A stretch of 5,312 nucleotides of DNA, from positions 1 through 5,312 of the forward strand of contig JAKLIL010000150.1 of the NCBI GenBank assembly GCA_022709625.1. Reading direction: 5' to 3'. This DNA is from Verrucomicrobiota bacterium. Lineage in GTDB: Bacteria > Verrucomicrobiota > Kiritimatiellia > CAIQIC01 > Lenti-01. Below are positions 1-5,312 of this stretch, one piece after another. The notes under the pieces are model-generated. The model had not been told where the DNA came from. It worked only from the letters and a program-made list of their open reading frames with translations, and ran no database searches. Within the stretch, counting starts at the first letter, position 1; each line of letters starts with the position of its first letter. A program made the position numbers and the translations under genes.

Positions 1-2
1 AT

Positions 3-728
3 GCCCCTTCCGGATTCAATCCGGACATGCCCTACGCCTGGATCATCGCCACCGGCACCGTCGCCAGCGCGGCCAACATGTCGTTTGCCGCGGACATGAA
101 CGCGCAGTGGGCGGAAGCCGGCGCCGACGGCACCTTTGCCATCGAAAGCGGCGGGGTCTGGGGCAACAAAATCGTGGTGACCTACACCACGCCCACGCGC
201 GTGGTGCTCTACAACTTCACCCTCGGCGCGGAGAACGGCGCCGTGGTCGCGCGCTGGCGCACTGCTTCGGAGGCCCGCACCGTCGGCTTCTGGCTGGAGC
301 GCCAGGTGGGGGCCGACTGGGTGCGGATCAACGAAGAGATCGTCTATGCCCACGGGGAAAACGGAATGGGCGCGTCCTATGCGCTTGTGGATCCGGGCGC
401 CGCGCCGGGCGGCACCTACGTCTACCGGCTGATCGAACTCGAAAACGACAACGGCCGCCAGACGTACGGTCCGTTCGCAAGGACGGCCAGCGCGCTGGGC
501 TTTGCGGCCGACAATCCCATCGAGTTGGGGCCGGACGGCGTCTGGATCCGCTGGCTCAGCCGCGAGGACGAGTTCTACCGGATCCTGCGTTCGACGAACC
601 TGCTCGAAGGCATTGAGGGGTTCCGGCCCATCGCGACCGGTATTTCCGCCACCCCGCCGGAAAACAGGTATCTGGACGAAGGCGCCGGCAGCATCGGCAT
701 GTACATGATCCAGGTGGAGGAAAAATAG
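3..728 (+). CDS. C-terminal part of a secreted beta-rich protein (5' end outside window)
   Basis: The reading frame is open from the left edge (first full codon at 3) to a TAG at 726-728, giving 241 visible residues. The first in-frame ATG at 27 has no ribosome binding site and the frame continues upstream of it, so it is probably internal. Visible residues 1-60 look like the tail of a larger beta-structured domain. Residues about 68-160 resemble a fibronectin-III-like module, with the stretch RWRTASEARTVGFWLER typical of bacterial surface and exported proteins. The last 75 residues form a second small beta module ending in a RILRSTNLLEG...PIATGI pattern, which I associate with Verrucomicrobia/Kiritimatiellota exoproteins. 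No transmembrane anchor, PEP-CTERM or LPXTG-like signal is visible at the C-terminus, which ends in EEK. Export is inferred, because the N-terminus is not in view. The enzymatic or adhesive role is unknown. Confidence 0.8.
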   Translation, partial: APSGFNPDMPYAWIIATGTVASAANMSFAADMNAQWAEAGADGTFAIESGGVWGNKIVVTYTTPTRVVLYNFTLGAENGAVVARWRTASEARTVGFWLERQVGADWVRINEEIVYAHGENGMGASYALVDPGAAPGGTYVYRLIELENDNGRQTYGPFARTASALGFAADNPIELGPDGVWIRWLSREDEFYRILRSTNLLEGIEGFRPIATGISATPPENRYLDEGAGSIGMYMIQVEEK

Positions 729-748
729 CCGCTTCCCGCCCGGCGGAA

Positions 749-776
749 GGCCGGCACGGCAGGCCGTGCGCCGGCC
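749..776 (+). terminator. GC-rich hairpin 20 bases after the first gene's stop; possible terminator
   Basis: GGCCGGCACGGC at 749-760 can pair with GCCGTGCGCCGGCC at 763-776 across a two-base loop, with a two-base bulge in the right arm. Its place directly downstream of a stop codon suits a transcription end. However, no T-tract follows, so it is not a canonical intrinsic terminator and could act only as an mRNA 3'-end stabiliser. Confidence 0.4.
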
Positions 777-780
777 GGGC

Positions 781-876
781 CGGTTCGGAATGGCCAGCTC
801 GACGCGCTGGCCTACAAAACAGCCGGGGTACGGTTTTTGTAGGCCAGGGCGATGACTTGGCGGTGCGGAATAGCCA
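781..876. repeat. Direct repeats flanking a 13-bp perfect hairpin
   Basis: A 16-base sequence occurs twice, CGGTTCGGAATGGCCA at 781-796 and CGGTGCGGAATAGCCA at 861-876, with 14 of 16 positions identical. Between them CTGGCCTACAAAA (807-819) and its exact reverse complement TTTTGTAGGCCAG (835-847) form a 13-bp stem with a 15-base loop. Weaker complementarity extends the arms outward to about 786-868. A second, mutually exclusive hairpin is possible: GGCCAGC (792-798) with GCTGGCC (806-812) uses part of the same left arm. No protein is encoded, so this looks like a small REP/MITE-like dispersed element. Being a terminator is less likely, since its T run lies within the stem. Confidence 0.65.
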
Positions 877-920
877 CTTCGCCGCGGCGGTCTATCGATC
901 GGAAATCAGATTGGTTTTAG

Positions 921-957
921 GCCGGACCTCTGCGTCCGGCGGGAAGACACGCCCGCC
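921..957. repeat. Two overlapping short inverted repeats
   Basis: GCCGGAC (921-927) pairs with GTCCGGC (934-940) across a six-base loop. GGCGGG (938-943) can pair with CCCGCC (952-957), sharing three bases with the first hairpin. The surrounding sequence translates to the Arg/Pro/Gly-rich kind of string produced by dispersed non-coding repeats, so I read it as intergenic repeat material. No T-tract or gene context gives it a specific role. Confidence 0.45.
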
Positions 958-993
958 ACGGAGGGCGAGCCTGCGAAATCAAGGAATAATCCG

Positions 994-1009
994 CCGACGG
1001 TGGCGTCGG
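994..1009. repeat. 6-bp stem, 4-base loop hairpin, first of three similar
   Basis: CCGACG, loop GTGG, CGTCGG. The sequence 994-1010 matches 3887-3903 in the other intergenic region at 16 of 17 positions, the difference being in the loop. It lies just upstream of the degenerate repeat beginning near 1020. Confidence 0.55.
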
Positions 1010-1019
1010 GGTGGTCAGA

Positions 1020-1193
1020 AGAATGACCGAAAGCCACAACGGATGGCGCGGATGACACGGATCAACGGAACCCCGCCGGATTCTTGCCCTGTGTTTCTTG
1101 TTTTGCTGCTTGGTTCGATTCTCGGTGCGCCCGGCGGACGCGCCGGCTCGGCAATGGCCAATCTCGTCGCGGGGGCCAACAACATGGCGCACT
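1020..1193. repeat. Degenerate dispersed intergenic repeat, copy A
   Basis: This stretch has two recognisable parts. The first (about 1020-1070, ATGGCGCGGATGACACGGAT in the middle) resembles 3521-3560. The second (about 1088-1193, beginning CCTGTGTTTCTTG) parallels 3838-3946: both have a CCTGTGTT/TTGTTTT/GCTG/GGTTCG order, then a tetraloop hairpin (here CCGGCG-GACG-CGCCGG at 1131-1146), then ATGGC(C/G)AAT and an AACATG. An open frame crosses it, but the translation has no domain and the same kind of sequence recurs outside genes, so I treat it as non-coding. The alignment was made by eye. Confidence 0.55.
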
Positions 1194-1282
1194 GCGCCGG
1201 CCCCGGCGAAAAGAGTTTCGGCGGATGTCGTTGACACCCTTCGCCAAGCCGATACTGTTCCATTCGACAACGTCAGGACCCA

Positions 1283-1298
1283 TGGCACGTCGCCGGCA
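1283..1298 (+). promoter_or_regulatory. Candidate sigma-54 (-24/-12) promoter
   Basis: TGGCACGTCGCCGGCA has the invariant GG (1284-1285), ten bases, then GC (1296-1297). Its first seven bases match the sigma-54 consensus TGGCACG-N4-TTGCA fully, while the -12 element is CGGCA rather than TTGCA. Transcription would start near 1309, leaving a leader of about 33 bases before the preferred ATG at 1342. Such a motif can occur by chance in GC-rich DNA, and no activator site was identified. Confidence 0.35.
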
Positions 1299-1341
1299 AG
1301 ATAGACCCAGTCGCTCCGGAACACCGGGGGCCGTTTCCTTT

Positions 1342-3555
1342 ATGCCGGAGCCCATGGCCCGGTCCCGGCAGTTGCTTTTATTCGCCGTACTGGCGCTGCT
1401 GGCGTTTCTGCCGTATTTGCCAACCCTGGAGAACGACTTTCTGCCGACTTGGGACGATGGCCGCTACGTGCTGCAAAACTATCGCATCCACCAGCTTGCC
1501 TGTGACAACATTGTCGATCTGTTCCGGCTCCATCCGCAACGCGGCCAGATGCCGAATGCGCAGTACACGCCGCTGGTTGAACTGTCGTTTATGCTGGAAT
1601 GCCATTTTTTCGGCCTGGCGCCGGGGATGTTCCATCTCACCAACGCATTGCTGCACGTACTCAACACGTTGCTTGTTTTTTTGTTTGTCCGTCGATTAAC
1701 CGGGCTGGTCGGGTGGGCCGGATGGACGGCGGCGTTTTTCGCGGTCCACCCGCTGCACGTCGAATCGGTGGCCTGGATCACGGAACGCAAAGACCTGCTG
1801 AGCGCCTTCTTTTATTTGCTCGCCGTTGTTTCCTACTTGCGATTTTTGGCCAGCGCCGCCCGGCGCGACTACGCGCTGGCGATTTTGGCGGGAATTTGCG
1901 CTTTCTTGGCAAAGCCCCTTGCGGTGACCTTGCCCGCCGTATTGTTGATTTGCGCTCTTTACCAGGGGCGGGGCTGGGGCCGGAAAACCCTCGGGCCGTT
2001 GGTGCCGTTTGCGGCGCTCTCGGCCCTTGGCGCGTTCGTCACTTTCTACACCCATTTCACCACCAGCATCGCGCGGCCCGATGAGGTGCGGGCGTTTGGC
2101 GCCAACCTGTTGGTGGCGGCCCGGGGTGTCGCGCTTTACGCCGAAAAGTTCATCTGGCCTTTTAAGCTCAGCGCGTTCTATCCGGTGCCGGAAACGTGGC
2201 AAGCATTCGGGCCGGACTACTACGCGGCGCTGGCCGCCTTGCTCGCGGGCGTCGGGACGTTGGCTTATTGGGCCTTCCATGGCCGCCATCGCATTGTCGT
2301 TTTCAGCGGCTTGTTTTTCCTGATTGCGCTGGCGCCAAGTTCGCGGCTCGTGCCGGTCGGCATGCGGTTTCTCGCGGCCGACCGCTTTTTCTATCTGCCG
2401 GGCATCGGGTTTTGCCTGCTGCTGGCCGCTGGCCTGCGGAGTCTTTCCCGCAAAGGCGGGGCGGTACGCGCCGGAGCCTTGGCGGGGGCGACCATGCTGT
2501 GCGGGCTGTGGGCCGTTGCCACGTGGGAACGGAGCAAGGTTTGGCGCGACGACGAGACGCTCTGGCGTAACGCGCTGGCGCAATATCCGGATTCCGCGTA
2601 CATCCTGGGCGGCTTGGCGCAAGCCCTGGCGCCGGTGGACATCGAGACCGCAGGCCGTTATGCCGATCGGGCCCTGGCGATCTCCTCGCGGGAAGGGCAA
2701 ACGATGCTGGTCAAGGCCTTCCAGCACCAACGGGCCGGCGAGTACGGGGCCTGCCTCGATTGGCTGGCCAAGGCGGAAGCCCGGAGCGTCAGTCCGGCGT
2801 ACGTGGCTCTCATGGTGGGCCGGACCTATTCCTTGATGGGGAATCCCGCAAAAGCCATCGAGGCCTATGCCCGCGTCTTGTCATTCGAGCCCCAGTCGAC
2901 CGAGTACCTGGGCTGGATCGCCATTTCCCATTTGGCGCTGGGCGACGAGGCCGCCGCCGTGGAATCCCTGCGAAACATGCGGCAGATCGACGTCTCCTTG
3001 GCCAGCCTAGACCGGAGGCTCGATGAAGATTCGCCTCGCTACGCGCGCCTTTCCCCCTTGCAGCGGGCCATTTGCCTGAGCCCCGACTTGCTGCGCTATC
3101 AATACGAATTGGCGCAGAACAGCCAGTTCGTATTGAAGGACAAATCACGGGCGATGCGCGAATACGGATTGCTGCTTGCATACTACCCAGCCATCGTCGA
3201 CGTCTGGCTGGAACTGGCCGAAAAACTCCCGCGGTCCCGATGGCCGCCCCAGATTGGCGCCGTTCAAAACGTCCATGTTCGCAAGGTGGCCGTTGCCCTT
3301 TACAACCATGCCTGTCTGTTGGCCGGCCGCGGCGAAACCAACGCCGCGGCCGAGGCGCTGCGGCAGGCTTTTCGCTACGATTCTGCGCTGGAGAGAACCG
3401 CCGCAACGGATCCCGATTTGGCCGGCATGCAGGATTTGCCCGAATTCTTGGAGACAATCCGTTCGACCGACGCCCCTGAATCCCAGCCCCCGGTCCCGGC
3501 AGGAAAACAGGAACCACAGGAAAAACGCAAAGCAACCATGGATCGCACGGATTGA
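1342..3555 (+). CDS. Polytopic membrane GT-C-like glycosyltransferase with C-terminal TPR repeats
   Basis: The protein is 737 residues from the ATG at 1342. Residues 1-395 carry roughly 10-12 hydrophobic segments, for example 10-27, 96-118, 151-170, 176-208, 217-238, 317-333, 349-366 and 376-394. Motifs match bacterial TPR-fused relatives of TMTC O-mannosyltransferases (GT-C fold): WDD at 37-39 in the first external loop, where GT-C enzymes have a catalytic acid; MFHLTNALLHVLN at 96-108; FAVHPLHVESVAWITERKDLLS at 133-154; and an AADRFFYLPGIG stretch at 345-356. Residues 396-700 hold TPR-like helices, clearest at 484-545 and 649-680, ending in DPDLAGMQDLPEFLETI. The likely role is transfer of sugar from a lipid carrier to exported proteins; donor and target are unknown. 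The frame is open back to 1084, but that part lies in repeat DNA, so 1342 or 1354 (after GGAG, short spacing) is preferred. The last 15-20 residues look repeat-derived. Confidence 0.87.
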   Translation: MPEPMARSRQLLLFAVLALLAFLPYLPTLENDFLPTWDDGRYVLQNYRIHQLACDNIVDLFRLHPQRGQMPNAQYTPLVELSFMLECHFFGLAPGMFHLTNALLHVLNTLLVFLFVRRLTGLVGWAGWTAAFFAVHPLHVESVAWITERKDLLSAFFYLLAVVSYLRFLASAARRDYALAILAGICAFLAKPLAVTLPAVLLICALYQGRGWGRKTLGPLVPFAALSALGAFVTFYTHFTTSIARPDEVRAFGANLLVAARGVALYAEKFIWPFKLSAFYPVPETWQAFGPDYYAALAALLAGVGTLAYWAFHGRHRIVVFSGLFFLIALAPSSRLVPVGMRFLAADRFFYLPGIGFCLLLAAGLRSLSRKGGAVRAGALAGATMLCGLWAVATWERSKVWRDDETLWRNALAQYPDSAYILGGLAQALAPVDIETAGRYADRALAISSREGQTMLVKAFQHQRAGEYGACLDWLAKAEARSVSPAYVALMVGRTYSLMGNPAKAIEAYARVLSFEPQSTEYLGWIAISHLALGDEAAAVESLRNMRQIDVSLASLDRRLDEDSPRYARLSPLQRAICLSPDLLRYQYELAQNSQFVLKDKSRAMREYGLLLAYYPAIVDVWLELAEKLPRSRWPPQIGAVQNVHVRKVAVALYNHACLLAGRGETNAAAEALRQAFRYDSALERTAATDPDLAGMQDLPEFLETIRSTDAPESQPPVPAGKQEPQEKRKATMDRTD

Positions 3556-3602
3556 ATGGGCAGGGAAACGATCTCGATCGGTGCAATCCATGGCATCCGT
3601 GG
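3490..3602. repeat. Dispersed repeat copy B overlapping the 3' end of the TPR gene, with a 19-bp imperfect inverted repeat
   Basis: The reverse complement of about 3495-3520 reads TTCCTGTGGTTCCTG then TTTTCCTGC, close to TTTCCTGTTTTCCTGCTGGG at 3851-3870 in copy C. The sequence around 3526-3560 resembles 1028-1070 in copy A. Within it, 3536-3554 and 3584-3602 are imperfect inverted repeats (15 of 19 positions), separated by 29 bases. The left arm contains the first bases of the TGA stop codon (3553-3555). The repeat therefore supplies the final codons of the upstream gene and could form a 3'-end hairpin, though no T-tract follows. Confidence 0.6.
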
Positions 3603-3651
3603 CCGGGGTTTACTTGAACCCCAGAACACCGTGATTCACAGAGACATTCTG

Positions 3652-3772
3652 GGCGTCTTGGCGACTTGGCGTGAGACGGGGGATCGAGTTTCTCTCGCAA
3701 AGGACGCCAAGTTCGCAAAGAACTGAAAGCAATGCAGAAGGCTCTTGGCGCTCTGGCGTGCTTGGCGAGAGA
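3652..3772. repeat. 9-nt-periodic repeat cluster forming a long imperfect inverted repeat
   Basis: Three consecutive 9-mers, CGCAAAGGA, CGCCAAGTT and CGCAAAGAA, occupy 3696-3722. The segment 3740-3772 carries the same pattern inverted (CTTGGCG, CTGGCG, CTTGGCG), so 3691-3723 and 3740-3772 form arms of about 33 bases around a 16-base loop. The outermost TCTCTCGC of the left arm matches GCGAGAGA of the right arm exactly. A further inverted-type half copy, CTTGGCGACTTGGCGTGAG, lies at 3657-3675. Repeats of this CGCAAAG/CTTGGCG kind are, to my recollection, widespread between genes of environmental bacteria. The open frames through it are by-products. Confidence 0.65.
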
Positions 3773-3784
3773 TGGATCGGGAGA

Positions 3785-3946
3785 AGATCGGACATCCGCT
3801 TTTCTTTGATAGGATTGACAGGTGGTGAATTGTTTTCCTGTGTTCTTGCATTTCCTGTTTTCCTGCTGGGTTCGGAGGTCGGGGCCCCGACGGGGGCGTC
3901 GGGTTTCCATGGCGAATATGCCCGGCGCGCGGCGTCGCTAAAAACA
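3785..3946. repeat. Degenerate dispersed intergenic repeat, copy C
   Basis: The section starts with TTTGATAGGATTGACAGG-like sequence (3806-3823), then CCTGTGTTCTTG, TTTCCTGTTTTCCTGCTGGG and GGTTCGG. It parallels copy A at 1088-1193, including the position of a tetraloop hairpin and the ATGGCGAAT that follows. A 92-codon open frame crosses both this and the 9-nt repeat cluster. It has no convincing start signal and is rejected as a gene. Confidence 0.55.
3878..3903. repeat. 14-bp palindrome overlapping a tetraloop hairpin
   Basis: GTCGGGGCCCCGAC at 3878-3891 is a perfect palindrome. Overlapping it, CCCGACG (3886-3892), loop GGGG, CGTCGGG (3897-3903) forms a 7-bp hairpin almost identical to that at 994-1009. 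The two structures share 3886-3891 and cannot form on one strand at once. It could be a repeat core, a binding site for a dimeric protein, or a structural remnant; no gene context decides this. Confidence 0.5.
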
Positions 3947-4123
3947 TGAATATTCTTGTTGGTAAAACGCATCGATTTCGGGCGCAAAATAAACTGTCCA
4001 GCGGGCGGTTTTCGGTGTATTCGTTTCACTGTGCTGGAAGTTGGGTTTGGAAGAGGAACAGATTTGCCCGCCAACGCCACGAGAGGGGCGGTGTGGGCAC
4101 GCGCGATTTAAAAAGAAAAACAA
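3947..4123. other. Leader region before the exported-protein gene; nothing firmly identified
   Basis: This stretch is slightly richer in A and T than the genes and ends in an A-rich tract (4109-4122). I saw no clear -35/-10 pair. A near sigma-54 match, AGGAACAGATTTGC, around 4055-4068 has spacing one base too short. The promoter of the next gene probably lies here or within the repeats upstream, but I cannot place it. Confidence 0.4.
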
Positions 4124-4129
4124 GAGGGA
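4124..4129 (+). promoter_or_regulatory. Ribosome binding site of the exported-protein gene
   Basis: GAGGGA lies six bases before the ATG at 4136, in an A-rich context. It is the best ribosome binding site in the window. Together with the signal peptide that follows at once, it fixes the start of the downstream gene. Confidence 0.8.
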
Positions 4130-4135
4130 ATCAAA

Positions 4136-5312
4136 ATGAAAACAAAACGCTCAGCGACAGCATGGACATGGATCGCGGGTCTTGGCTTGGCGGCGCTGCT
4201 GGGGGTGCTTCCCCAACAGGCGGCGGCCGATCTCTCCGAAGGCTTCGAGACCGGTATGCCCACGGCATACAGTTCCGGCGATTACACACTTGGTTCAGGC
4301 TCTTGGAATTTTACGAACGTAATCCGCGGAACCACCAAATACGCGGGTTTGTATTCCTGCCAGATCCGCAGTTCGACCGGGGCGCAAGCGCGCACACCCA
4401 CGTTGTCCGGCGGCGTCGGCACGATTTCGTTCTGGGTCGTTTCGAGCACCACGACCGGTGGACTGCAAGTCAATCTCTCCACGGATGGCGGGGCCACGTG
4501 GACGGCGGCTGCCGGTTCGCCGTTCACCGGACTGGGAACCACTTACGTGCAAAAACAAATCACGGTTGACAATGCCAGCGTGAACAAAGTGCAGTTCTAC
4601 CGGACCGCAGGCACAATTTCTATCGACGAGGTAGTCATCACCCCCAACGCATCTTCCGCCGGCACGCTGGCGATCGACAACACGGGCAACCCCTCGGCCA
4701 GCACGGTCTATCGCAGCGACACGGGCAAGCTGGTGTTCGGGTTGCAACTGACTGCCACCACCGGGCCCGTCGGCTTTACGGGCGTGACGCTGACCCGCAC
4801 CCTCGGCGGCAGCGCGGCCTCGGGCGATTTCTACAACTACAAGCTTTACTACGATTCCAACGGCGACGGCTCCGCTTCGGGCGAAACGCAACTCTCCACC
4901 ACGCAGGCCGACGGCAGCACCGTGGTATTTAGCAGCATTTCGGGTCAGAGCGTGGCGGTCGGCACGCCCCGGAAGTACTTGGTCACGGCCGACGTCCTGG
5001 GCACCGCCGTCAAGGGCGGCACGATGAACCTGAAGATCAACGCCAACGGCGACGTGACCAGCGATGCCACGTCCATAACCAGCACAGCCCCGTATCCGTC
5101 TTCCGCCGTGGACCACACCGTAGGCAACGCCACGCCGGCCGCCACGCCGCAGATCGTCGCGGCCGATGAGGACATGGACGAGACCATTACCCTCGCCGGA
5201 ACGGATACCGACGGCGACACCCTTTCCTATATCATTTCGACCCTGCCGGCGGCCGGCAAGCTGTACCAGACGGCCGACGGCACGACGAAGGGCTCCGAGA
5301 TCACCAGCGTGC
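4136..5312 (+). CDS. N-terminal part of a large exported multi-domain protein (3' end outside window)
   Basis: The frame is open for 392 codons to the right edge. Residues 1-31 form a classic signal peptide: a basic start (MKTKR), a hydrophobic core at about 10-25, and likely cleavage after QAAA before DLSEGFE. Residues 32-169 resemble a MAM/concanavalin-like jelly-roll domain, starting with EGFETG, with FSFW-type core strands (ISFWVVSS at 97-104), STDGGATW at 115-122 and a closing ISIDEVVI at 161-168. Residues about 174-318 form a second beta domain with an acidic calcium-type loop, DSNGDGSASGE, at 240-250. From about 337 a cadherin-like Ig domain begins (DEDMDETITLAGTDTDGD, then LSYIISTLPAAGKLYQ), usually repeated many times in such proteins. 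Composition is rich in Thr, Ser, Gly and Asp. The protein is probably a surface or secreted adhesin-like or matrix protein. No catalytic motif is seen. It may be a relative of the protein ending at 728, but no shared domain is visible. Confidence 0.9.
   Translation, partial: MKTKRSATAWTWIAGLGLAALLGVLPQQAAADLSEGFETGMPTAYSSGDYTLGSGSWNFTNVIRGTTKYAGLYSCQIRSSTGAQARTPTLSGGVGTISFWVVSSTTTGGLQVNLSTDGGATWTAAAGSPFTGLGTTYVQKQITVDNASVNKVQFYRTAGTISIDEVVITPNASSAGTLAIDNTGNPSASTVYRSDTGKLVFGLQLTATTGPVGFTGVTLTRTLGGSAASGDFYNYKLYYDSNGDGSASGETQLSTTQADGSTVVFSSISGQSVAVGTPRKYLVTADVLGTAVKGGTMNLKINANGDVTSDATSITSTAPYPSSAVDHTVGNATPAATPQIVAADEDMDETITLAGTDTDGDTLSYIISTLPAAGKLYQTADGTTKGSEITSV

Larger units (their letters stand above)
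729..1341. other. Repeat-rich intergenic region without a convincing gene
   Basis: About 610 bases lie between the stop of the first gene and the preferred start of the glycosyltransferase-like gene. Open frames on both strands give Arg/Pro/Gly-rich, low-complexity translations without recognisable domains or ribosome binding sites. The region holds a GC hairpin just after the stop, a direct/inverted repeat element, several short hairpins, a degenerate dispersed repeat, and a candidate promoter near its right end. Each is listed separately. Confidence 0.7.

Noticed and set aside
857..1234. 125-codon open frame on the + strand
   Set aside because: It crosses dispersed repeat DNA, its translation is low-complexity, it has no ribosome binding site, and it overlaps the region just before the real gene.
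1084..1341. N-terminal extension of the glycosyltransferase-like gene from an ATG at 1084
   Set aside because: The extension is Arg-rich with no domain, begins inside repeat copy A and has no good ribosome binding site. The membrane domain starts just after 1342, where homologues of this type normally begin.
1676..1682. Run of seven T as a possible programmed slippage site
   Set aside because: The frame is intact on both sides and the protein motifs continue in the same frame, so nothing indicates frameshifting.
1696..2730. 344-codon open frame on the - strand
   Set aside because: It lies wholly antisense to the TPR gene. Its Gln/Arg/Pro-rich translation has no recognisable domain, as expected of a shadow frame in GC-rich coding DNA.
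2810..3910. 366-codon open frame on the - strand
   Set aside because: It is antisense to the TPR gene's 3' half and continues through repeats, with an Arg/Pro/Ser-rich translation of the sort produced by dispersed repeats.
3671..3949. 92-codon open frame in the second intergenic region
   Set aside because: It consists entirely of the 9-nt repeat cluster and repeat copy C, without a start signal.
4055..4068. Sigma-54-like AGGAACAGATTTGC before the exported-protein gene
   Set aside because: The GG to GC distance is nine bases instead of the required ten, and the -24 element is otherwise poor.
3946..4569. 207-codon open frame overlapping the start of the exported-protein gene
   Set aside because: The overlapping frame starting at 4136 has a strong ribosome binding site, a signal peptide and recognisable domains; this one has none of these.
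4295..5116. 273-codon open frame on the - strand
   Set aside because: It is antisense to the exported-protein gene, with Gly/Arg/Ala-rich shadow composition and no domain.

Overview
The window comes from a GC-rich bacterium. The best guess is a member of the PVC superphylum (Kiritimatiellota, Verrucomicrobiota, Lentisphaerota or Planctomycetota). This rests on three things: large secreted multi-domain proteins whose C-termini carry an 'RSTNLLEG...PIATGI' type ending, a membrane glycosyltransferase-like protein fused to TPRs, and long intergenic regions full of degenerate dispersed repeats. The placement is inferred from style of sequence, not from a marker gene.

Layout, all genes on the + strand. 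(1) 3-728: C-terminal 241 residues of a secreted, beta-rich protein that starts upstream of the window. (2) 729-1341: about 610 bases with no convincing gene, holding hairpins, a direct/inverted repeat element, degenerate dispersed repeats and a candidate sigma-54 promoter. (3) 1342-3555: a 737-residue protein with an N-terminal polytopic membrane region resembling GT-C glycosyltransferases of the TMTC/bacterial TPR-fused type, followed by TPR-like repeats. (4) 3556-4135: about 580 bases of dispersed repeat copies and inverted repeats, with an unremarkable leader at the end. (5) 4136-5312: the first 392 residues of a large exported protein with a clear signal peptide, a jelly-roll-like domain, an Ig-like domain and the start of a cadherin-like domain. 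It runs off the right edge.

The three genes are separated by long repeat-rich gaps, so they are probably separate transcription units rather than one operon. If they work together, the plausible link is that the membrane GT-C/TPR protein glycosylates exported proteins such as its neighbours. That is inference only.

No tRNA, rRNA, CRISPR array, transposase or defence gene was seen. The unusual content is in the intergenic repeats: small tetraloop hairpins that recur in both gaps with a compensatory base-pair change, a 9-nt-periodic inverted repeat, and a repeat that appears to supply the last codons and stop of the TPR gene.
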